From: Gammaproteobacteria bacterium | Lineage (GTDB): Bacteria > Pseudomonadota > Gammaproteobacteria > Cardiobacteriales > Wohlfahrtiimonadaceae | Assembly (NCBI GenBank): GCA_003864535.1 | Contig: BHEQ01000140.1 | Span: 1-5,598, forward strand | Direction of reading: 5' to 3' | Length of the DNA stretch: 5,598 bases | In this document: positions 1 through 4,324 of the stretch, one piece after another | Layout: each line of letters begins with the position of its first letter | How positions within the stretch are numbered: the first letter of the stretch is position 1 | Notes under the pieces: generated by a model | Database searches by the model: none | What the model saw: the letters and a program-made list of their open reading frames with translations, nothing else | Told to the model about the DNA's origin: nothing | Made by a program: the position numbers and the translations under genes

Positions 1-91
1 TATCAACATTATAACCTAAGCCATTTACATCTAATAAAATTCGCCCTTGCGGTGTTTTTTCAATCAATGTACCAACTAATCTTCCTATCAT
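1..91 (-). CDS. ruvA: Holliday junction branch migration protein RuvA, N-terminal 30 codons (runs off left edge)
   Basis: RuvA binds four-way Holliday junctions as a tetramer and loads the RuvB helicase motor, which drives branch migration in recombinational repair. Only the start is here. It reads MIGRLVGTLIEKTPQG and then a strand ending LLDVNGLGYNV, the typical beginning of the RuvA N-terminal OB-fold domain. The ATG at 91-89 has an AAGG ribosome binding site at 102-99, seven bases upstream. It follows ruvC by 29 nt on the same strand, so co-transcription is likely. ruvB would be expected beyond the left edge (inference from the usual order). Identity is secure from the N-terminal motif and from the neighbouring ruvC. 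Nothing can be said about the rest of the protein. Confidence 0.95.
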   Translation of the reverse strand, partial: MIGRLVGTLIEKTPQGRILLDVNGLGYNVD

Positions 92-107
92 AATTGTGCC
101 TTGCTTA

Positions 108-131
108 TTTATATTTTGGTTTATATTTTGG
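108..131. repeat. Perfect 12-bp tandem duplication across the ruvC stop codon
   Basis: The + strand unit TTTATATTTTGG occurs at 108-119 and again at 120-131 without any gap. On the coding strand each copy reads through a Lys-Ile-stop, so the ruvC stop at 123-121 is followed by a second copy of its own last codons. This is seen directly and looks like replication slippage. Confidence 0.9.
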
Positions 132-630
132 CTTGTGTTTTAGCTCTAGTTTGGATATTTAAAAAAGGTAGATGAAATGCATGACATAAAGCGATAGCTA
201 AGGCATCTGCTGCATCTGTTTGTGGAGCTTTAGGAAGATTTAAAATCTTGCAAACCATATGATTAATTTGATCCTTAGTTGCATGCCCATTGCCAACAAC
301 GGTTTGCTTGATTTTAGTTGGGCTATATTCAAAAATATCTAGAGTTGCCATCGCCGCAACACATAAAGAAACTCCGCGTGCTTGCCCAAGTTTAAGGGCT
401 GAATTTGGATTTTTATGCATAAATACCTGCTCAATTGAAAAATGTTCAGGTTTATATATCCCAATTAAATAATCTATACCTTCAAAAATAGTTTTTAAAC
501 GATATGCGCTACTCGCTTTAAGATCCATTTTAATGCAACCACTATCAATATAATGCGCTTTATTACCGCTAAAATTGATCACGCCGTAACCTGTAATGCG
601 CGATCCTGGATCTATCCCGAGAATAATCAT
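121..630 (-). CDS. ruvC: Crossover junction endodeoxyribonuclease RuvC
   Basis: RuvC is the dimeric resolvase that nicks Holliday junctions symmetrically, working with RuvAB at the end of homologous recombination. The 169-residue product is close to the usual length of about 170. It opens with IILGIDPGSRITGYGV, and the four metal-binding acids of the RNase H-like fold are all visible: Asp7, Glu67, Asp139 and Asp142. The family block EQVFMHKNPNSALKLGQARG is at residues 67-86. Its Phe70 matches the aromatic residue that stacks on bases at the junction in the E. coli enzyme. The start at 630 is supported by this N-terminus and by AGAAG at 643-639, eight bases upstream. The gap to yebC is 11 nt, so the two genes are almost certainly co-transcribed. 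The C-terminal tail (TRAKTQAKI) ends inside a 12-bp duplication. Confidence 0.98.
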   Translation of the reverse strand: MIILGIDPGSRITGYGVINFSGNKAHYIDSGCIKMDLKASSAYRLKTIFEGIDYLIGIYKPEHFSIEQVFMHKNPNSALKLGQARGVSLCVAAMATLDIFEYSPTKIKQTVVGNGHATKDQINHMVCKILNLPKAPQTDAADALAIALCHAFHLPFLNIQTRAKTQAKI

Positions 631-641
631 GCATGCATCTT

Positions 642-1388
642 CTAAAGCTGGTTAAGCACATCTTCAGAGATATCTGCATTCGAGTAGACATTCTGCGTAT
701 CATCCAAACTTTCTAACATATCCAACAACTTAATCATCATTTTAGCATCATCAAGTTCAATATTCACCATATTTTCGGCGCGCATGGTTACCTCGCTCTC
801 ATCTGGCTTAAATCCAGCTTGTACCATTTTATCGTAGACATCAGCATAGCTATTAGGCTCAGTTAAAACATCAATCGATAGATCATCATTAACGATAATA
901 TCAGCAGCACCCGCTTCAATTGCAGCGTCAGTGATTGCGTCTTCATCTGTATTTGTAAGATAAGATAAAATTCCAGTTTCATTAAATTGAAATGCAACCG
1001 AGTTGGATGTACCAAGATTACCATTGCATTTACTAAAAGCGTGGCGCACTTCAGCAGCGGTACGATTGCGGCTATCCGTTAGGCAATCAACCATAACCGC
1101 TGAGCCGCCAGGACCATAACCTTCATACCTAATCTCTTCATAATTACCACCAGTTTCTCCGCCTAGACCGCGTTTAATCGCACGTTCAATAGTATCTTTG
1201 GTCATATTTGCGCCCAAAGCTTTATCAATAACCAAGCGTAAACGTGGATTAGTCGCAGGATCACCATTCGCGCTCATACGTGTCGCAACGGTTATTTCAC
1301 GAATAAAGCGTGTAAAAACCTTACCTCTTTTAGAATCTTGCGCATTTTTACGATGCTGAATATTTGCCCACTTACTATGACCTGCCAT
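642..1388 (-). CDS. yebC: YebC/PmpR family protein
   Basis: The protein belongs to the YebC/PmpR/TACO1 family. It was long annotated as a DNA-binding transcriptional regulator (PmpR in Pseudomonas). Newer work links the family to relieving ribosome stalling at proline-rich sequences, so the old label should be used with care. The 248 residues match the usual length of about 245. The N-terminus MAGHSKWANIQHRKNAQD is the family signature. It is followed by the basic stretch KRGKVFTRFIREI (about 20-32), the RLVIDKALGANM block (about 51-62) and the YEGYGPGG motif (about 88-95). The C-terminal part is acidic. Translation starts at 1388 after GAGGT at 1402-1398. The gene lies 108 nt downstream of aspS and 11 nt upstream of ruvC, the standard position in Pseudomonas-like gammaproteobacteria. 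Confidence 0.97.
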   Translation of the reverse strand: MAGHSKWANIQHRKNAQDSKRGKVFTRFIREITVATRMSANGDPATNPRLRLVIDKALGANMTKDTIERAIKRGLGGETGGNYEEIRYEGYGPGGSAVMVDCLTDSRNRTAAEVRHAFSKCNGNLGTSNSVAFQFNETGILSYLTNTDEDAITDAAIEAGAADIIVNDDLSIDVLTEPNSYADVYDKMVQAGFKPDESEVTMRAENMVNIELDDAKMMIKLLDMLESLDDTQNVYSNADISEDVLNQL

Positions 1389-1411
1389 GCTTGAGTTACC
1401 TCGTCTAAATT

Positions 1412-1441
1412 TTAATATCTAAATAATAAAAAATAATACAA
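1412..1441 (-). promoter_or_regulatory. Possible promoter for yebC-ruvC-ruvA
   Basis: On the minus strand TTGTAT (1441-1436) is followed after 18 bases by TATTAA (1417-1412), a loose match to sigma-70 -35 and -10 boxes, about 23 bases before the yebC start. The whole gap is so AT-rich that chance matches are expected. It is offered as a candidate only. Confidence 0.25.
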
Positions 1442-1444
1442 TAC

Positions 1445-1492
1445 ATTAATATTAATATAAATATAAATATGAATATGAATATGAATATGAAT
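1445..1492. repeat. Array of eight 6-bp repeats between aspS and yebC
   Basis: Read on the + strand, eight hexamers of the form AT(T/A/G)AAT follow each other in register: two ATTAAT, two ATAAAT and four ATGAAT. Only the third base changes, and the variants are grouped in blocks. The array starts four bases beyond the end of the aspS stop codon and fills nearly half of the 108-nt gap before yebC. It is non-coding on both strands as far as can be seen. Such short arrays expand and contract by strand slippage. Confidence 0.95.
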
Positions 1493-1496
1493 ATTT

Positions 1497-3287
1497 TTAT
1501 ATTGTAACTTTTTTCCTTAACTGAATACTTAATTCACGCAGTTGTTTATCGCTTACAGCAGCTGGAGCATCGGTTAATAAACATGCTGCTGTTTGAGTTT
1601 TTGGAAATGCCATAACATCCCGAATAGATTTAGCTCCTGTCATGAGCATGATTAAACGATCCATCCCAAAGGCAATCCCACCGTGTGGCGGTGCGCCAAA
1701 TTTAAGCGCATCTAATAAAAATCCAAATTTTTCTTGAGCCTCATCAGCACCAATTCCTAATAAACTAAATACTTCAGACTGAACCTCAGGTTGATAAATA
1801 CGAATTGAGCCACCACCTAATTCAGTACCATTAAGCACCATATCATATGCTTTAGCGATTGCAGTGGCAGGATCTTTAAGAGCGTCTACCGAACCTTTAG
1901 GCGCAGTAAATGGATGATGAACCGCCGCGTAGCGTTGCTCATCTTCATCAAATTCAAACATTGGAAAATCAACAACCCATAATGGAGCCCAAGCGCAGGT
2001 AAACATATTTAAATCCGTACCTAGTTTAATGCGTAATGCGCCCATAGCGTCATTAACCACTTTAGCTTTATCTGCGCCAAAGAAAATAATATCTCCATTT
2101 TTAGCATTTGTTAAACTCAAAATTGCACTTAAGCTTGCATCATCTAAGAATTTTACGATTGGTGATTGCAAACCTTCACGCGTTTTCTCATTAAAGTTTG
2201 CGGCATCAATGGCATTAACTTTAATATAAGCAAGACCTTTCGCGCCATAACGTCCAACAAAACTAGTTAAATCATCAATTTCCTTACGCGAGAGTTTCTC
2301 CGCAGCGCCTGCAACATTTAAAGCGACAATACGTCCTTGTGGATTATTTGCCACTTCATTAAACACTTTAAATTCAACTTGTTTTAAGGCATCGGTTAAA
2401 TCAGTAAATTCTAGAGGGATACGTAAATCAGGTTTATCTGAGCCATATTTATACATGGCATCCGCATAAGTGATTCTTGGGAATGTGCTAACCAAATCAA
2501 CATCAATTGCGTGTTTAAAAATATGTTGCATCATTTTTTCAGCAATATCAGTTATTTGATCTTCATTTAAAAATGATGTTTCAATATCGAGCTGGGTAAA
2601 TTCAGGTTGGCGATCTGCGCGTAAATCCTCATCGCGAAAGCAGCGTACAATTTGATAGTAGCGATCAAAACCGCTCATCATGAGTAATTGTTTAAATAAT
2701 TGGGGGCTTTGTGGTAGCGCAAAAAATTCACCAGGATGCGTGCGCGAAGGCACTAAATAATCGCGTGCACCTTCAGGTGTTGCTTTAGTTAGCATAGGTG
2801 TTTCGATGTCCAAAAAGCCAGCATCATCCATAAAATTACGCATTTCACGGACAACTTTAGAGCGTAACATCATCCGTTTTTGCATTTCTGGGCGGCGCAA
2901 ATCAAGATAGCGATATTTAAGGCGTACCTCTTCAGTTGCACCTTCATCATCAATTTGAAAAGGTAGCGGTTCAGAGCGATTTAAAATCTCGCAATGTGCG
3001 CCTAATACCTCAACTTTGCCTGAGATAAGATTAGGATTAGCAGTACCTTCGGGACGTAATCTAACTAAACCTGTGATTTTAACAACATATTCATTGCGGA
3101 TTTTTTCAGCAATAGCAAAAGCTTCAGCAGCTTCAGGTGCGATTACAACTTGGATTAAGCCCTCTCTATCACGCATATCAATAAAAATAACGCCGCCATG
3201 ATCACGGCGACGATGAACCCAGCCTGTTAAAGTAACTGTTTGATCTAGTAGAGTTTCTGAAACTAAGCCACAATAATGAGTACGCAT
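1497..3287 (-). CDS. aspS: Aspartyl-tRNA synthetase, predicted non-discriminating (Asp/Asn)
   Basis: AspRS attaches aspartate to tRNA in the cytoplasm. The 596-residue bacterial-type protein has an N-terminal anticodon-binding OB-fold (about 1-105), the class II catalytic core, and the bacterial GAD insertion (roughly 280-420). Visible core motifs are QSPQLFKQLL (193-202), motif 2 FRDEDLRADRQPEFTQ (217-232) and motif 3 around GIAFGMDRLIML (537-548). The start at 3287 is chosen because MRTHYCG matches known AspRS N-termini and has AAGG at 3298-3295, seven bases upstream. An in-frame ATG at 3323 would add 12 residues the family lacks. His30 (in RRRDHGG) and Gly81 (in RPEG) match the residues tied to relaxed tRNA specificity in the Pseudomonas aeruginosa enzyme. 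E. coli has Leu at the first site. The enzyme may therefore also charge tRNA-Asn with Asp for later amidation by GatCAB (inference). Confidence 0.98.
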   Translation of the reverse strand: MRTHYCGLVSETLLDQTVTLTGWVHRRRDHGGVIFIDMRDREGLIQVVIAPEAAEAFAIAEKIRNEYVVKITGLVRLRPEGTANPNLISGKVEVLGAHCEILNRSEPLPFQIDDEGATEEVRLKYRYLDLRRPEMQKRMMLRSKVVREMRNFMDDAGFLDIETPMLTKATPEGARDYLVPSRTHPGEFFALPQSPQLFKQLLMMSGFDRYYQIVRCFRDEDLRADRQPEFTQLDIETSFLNEDQITDIAEKMMQHIFKHAIDVDLVSTFPRITYADAMYKYGSDKPDLRIPLEFTDLTDALKQVEFKVFNEVANNPQGRIVALNVAGAAEKLSRKEIDDLTSFVGRYGAKGLAYIKVNAIDAANFNEKTREGLQSPIVKFLDDASLSAILSLTNAKNGDIIFFGADKAKVVNDAMGALRIKLGTDLNMFTCAWAPLWVVDFPMFEFDEDEQRYAAVHHPFTAPKGSVDALKDPATAIAKAYDMVLNGTELGGGSIRIYQPEVQSEVFSLLGIGADEAQEKFGFLLDALKFGAPPHGGIAFGMDRLIMLMTGAKSIRDVMAFPKTQTAACLLTDAPAAVSDKQLRELSIQLRKKVTI

Positions 3288-3336
3288 GAATAAACCTTTT
3301 TTGGAACATTTAAGTAAAATCAAATTAAATACAGTA

Positions 3337-3355
3337 ATTATAGAAAATAATTATA
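3337..3355 (-). promoter_or_regulatory. Two consecutive TATAAT boxes upstream of aspS
   Basis: On the minus strand the 12-base block TTTCTATAATTA occurs twice, with one base between the copies (3359-3348 and 3346-3335). Each copy contains a perfect -10 consensus TATAAT, at 3355-3350 and 3342-3337. No good TTGACA-like -35 box lies 16-18 bases upstream of either, so promoter activity is uncertain. The boxes lie about 50-70 bases before the aspS start, inside the 76-nt gap after the fmdB-like gene. Confidence 0.4.
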
Positions 3356-3363
3356 GAAATATT

Positions 3364-3711
3364 TTATTTAACGTGGGAGCAGCCAGAGCCACAGCTATGT
3401 TTGGTAGATGTTTCTTTTTTATCTGATACTGAAGAACTTTTGTCTGCGGTGCTTGTGCCTGAGGCACTTGTGTCTGAGACACTTGTGCCTGAGGCACTTG
3501 AGTCAGATGAGGCTAAATTTTTCTGATTAGTTGATTTAAAATCAGATTCATACCAGCCACCGCCTTTTAAGCGAAATGCTGCCGCAGTAACTTGCTTTTT
3601 CAAGCCATCTTTACTGCAAGAGGGGCAGTTTTTAAGGGGATCTGCAGAAATTTTTTGTAAAGCTTCAAATTCGTGCGCACAAAGATCACAGCGATATACG
3701 TAAATTGGCAT
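3364..3711 (-). CDS. FmdB family zinc-ribbon protein
   Basis: This is a 115-residue member of the FmdB/putative regulatory protein family, named after an open reading frame near formamidase genes; its molecular role is not established. The start MPIYVYRCDLCAHEFEALQ is the family signature. Cys8-X2-Cys11 and Cys29-X2-Cys32 form the expected zinc ribbon, and the GGGWYESDF motif (50-58) marks the end of the conserved part. The remaining half is a low-complexity Ser/Thr/Asp linker with a five-residue repeat at 71-90, then a tail with HSCGSGCSH that could bind metal. Such a gene often sits directly upstream of aspS in gammaproteobacteria, as here (76 nt). Translation starts at 3711 after AGG at 3721-3719. 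It is probably the first gene of the leftward operon. Confidence 0.93.
   Translation of the reverse strand: MPIYVYRCDLCAHEFEALQKISADPLKNCPSCSKDGLKKQVTAAAFRLKGGGWYESDFKSTNQKNLASSDSSASGTSVSDTSASGTSTADKSSSVSDKKETSTKHSCGSGCSHVK
3442..3501. repeat. 15-bp coding repeat built of 13-bp palindromes, in the fmdB-like gene
   Basis: Four 15-bp units encode the pentapeptides SSASG, TSVSD, TSASG and TSTAD (residues 71-90). Three of the units contain 13-bp inverted repeats with 6-bp arms around one central base. They are GTGCCTGAGGCAC at 3455-3467 and at 3485-3497, with GTGTCTGAGACAC at 3470-3482 between them. The middle copy differs at two paired positions and both arms change together. The outer flanks (3440-3452 and 3500-3512) look like decayed copies. 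Confidence 0.9.
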
Positions 3712-3779
3712 GACTATACCTAAAGAAAGTTAAAATAAGAAAATCAAACAAGAAAATAAAAAAGGAGTAATTGTACTTT

Positions 3780-3809
3780 ATATAAGCCAAATTTACATGA
3801 TTTTTGCAA
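3780..3809 (-). promoter_or_regulatory. Possible promoter of the fmdB-aspS operon
   Basis: On the minus strand TTGCAA (3809-3804) is followed after 18 bases by TTATAT (3785-3780), about 70 bases before the fmdB-like start. TACAAT at 3775-3770 is an alternative -10 box with a poorer -35. The 3712-3898 spacer holds nothing else recognisable. It separates the leftward operon from the rightward T6SS remnants, so a leftward promoter is expected here, but the exact boxes are uncertain. Confidence 0.35.
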
Positions 3810-3898
3810 GATTTAGCTATCAACTCCTGATATAAAATATAACTAAGGTTAGTTACATGCTTTGCACTAAGAATATAAATAGGCACATCTATAAATAA

Positions 3899-4217
3899 AA
3901 TTTATGCTATGGTGACGCAACTACGCATGGCGGCAGAGTTTTAGAAGGTATGAAAACAGCTTGTGGGGCTAAATTAATTGCCTCAGTTAAACCTACTTAA
4001 ACCAATAGCTCCAGCACTTTATGTATTAGAGGCCGCTGATGATGAAATATTTTAGGGGTGAACAGATGCTCAAGGCTGTACTACTGCCGCACAAGGTAAT
4101 TTTTTATACAAAGACAAGAGTATTTGGAATGGCTTCATTTTGCTAGAAACAGCAATTATTGATAATACTAATCACAGAATATGCACAAACAAAATTTTGA
4201 GCATTGAAAAGAATTAA
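3899..4217 (+). pseudogene. PAAR-domain T6SS spike-tip protein, broken remnant
   Basis: PAAR proteins form the sharp tip that sits on the VgrG trimer of the type VI secretion spike. Codons from 3908 read YGDATTHGGRVLEG, the usual beginning of a PAAR domain, and pass directly into KTACGAKLIAS, which normally ends it. About 50 residues between them seem to be missing. The frame has no start codon, since TAA at 3896-3898 precedes it. An ATG at 3904 is out of frame, which suggests an indel right after the original start. The frame ends with TAA at 3998. A second frame from about 4002 reads PIAPALYVLEAADDEIF, stop (TAG 4053), Gly, stop (TGA 4059), TDAQG, and runs open to TAA at 4215-4217. TDAQG-type motifs occur in C-terminal domains of some PAAR proteins, so this is probably the same gene after a frameshift. 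The PAAR identity is fairly sure; the extent of the 3' part is not. Confidence 0.7.
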
Positions 4218-4324
4218 ATGTGATTAAACAAATAACTTAACATGAAGAAGCAAGGCGATATTGTCGTGAATTATTTTCGATAGATGACAATTGTAAAATT
4301 TATTCCAAACAACAAAGGATTATT
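4181..4324 (+). other. Unrecognised degraded coding stretch between the PAAR remnant and vgrG
   Basis: From ATG at 4181 one frame reads MHKQNFEH, stop (TGA 4205), KELNVIKQIT, stop (TAA 4238), HEEARRYCRELFSIDDN and on without a break into the vgrG frame at 4325. The middle part looks like protein (charged, helix-like) rather than random AT-rich sequence. It may be the 3' end of the PAAR gene after another frameshift, a small lost gene, or a longer vgrG N-terminus. I recognise no family. With two stops it cannot make one product. The case rests only on protein-like composition and on the shared frame. Confidence 0.35.

Noticed and set aside
290..472. Plus-strand open frame antisense to ruvC
   Set aside because: It is a shadow of ruvC codons with no ribosome binding site or family resemblance. 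The plus-strand frames at 2029-2229 and 3016-3201 inside aspS are rejected for the same reason.
1493..1510. Terminator after aspS
   Set aside because: Only a weak AT-only palindrome (AATATAAAAATATT) is present, with no GC-rich stem.
3288..3323. Upstream ATG giving AspRS 12 extra residues
   Set aside because: The added residues do not fit known AspRS N-termini. The ATG at 3287 begins MRTHYCG and has a well-placed AAGG.
3442..3501. CRISPR-like array of palindromic repeats
   Set aside because: Units are 15 bp with no unique spacers, and they lie in frame inside a protein gene.
3686..3886. 66-codon minus-strand open frame overlapping the fmdB-like start
   Set aside because: It overlaps the well-supported MPIYVYRC start in another frame, is rich in Phe, Ile and Leu as expected from AT-rich non-coding DNA, and matches nothing I know.
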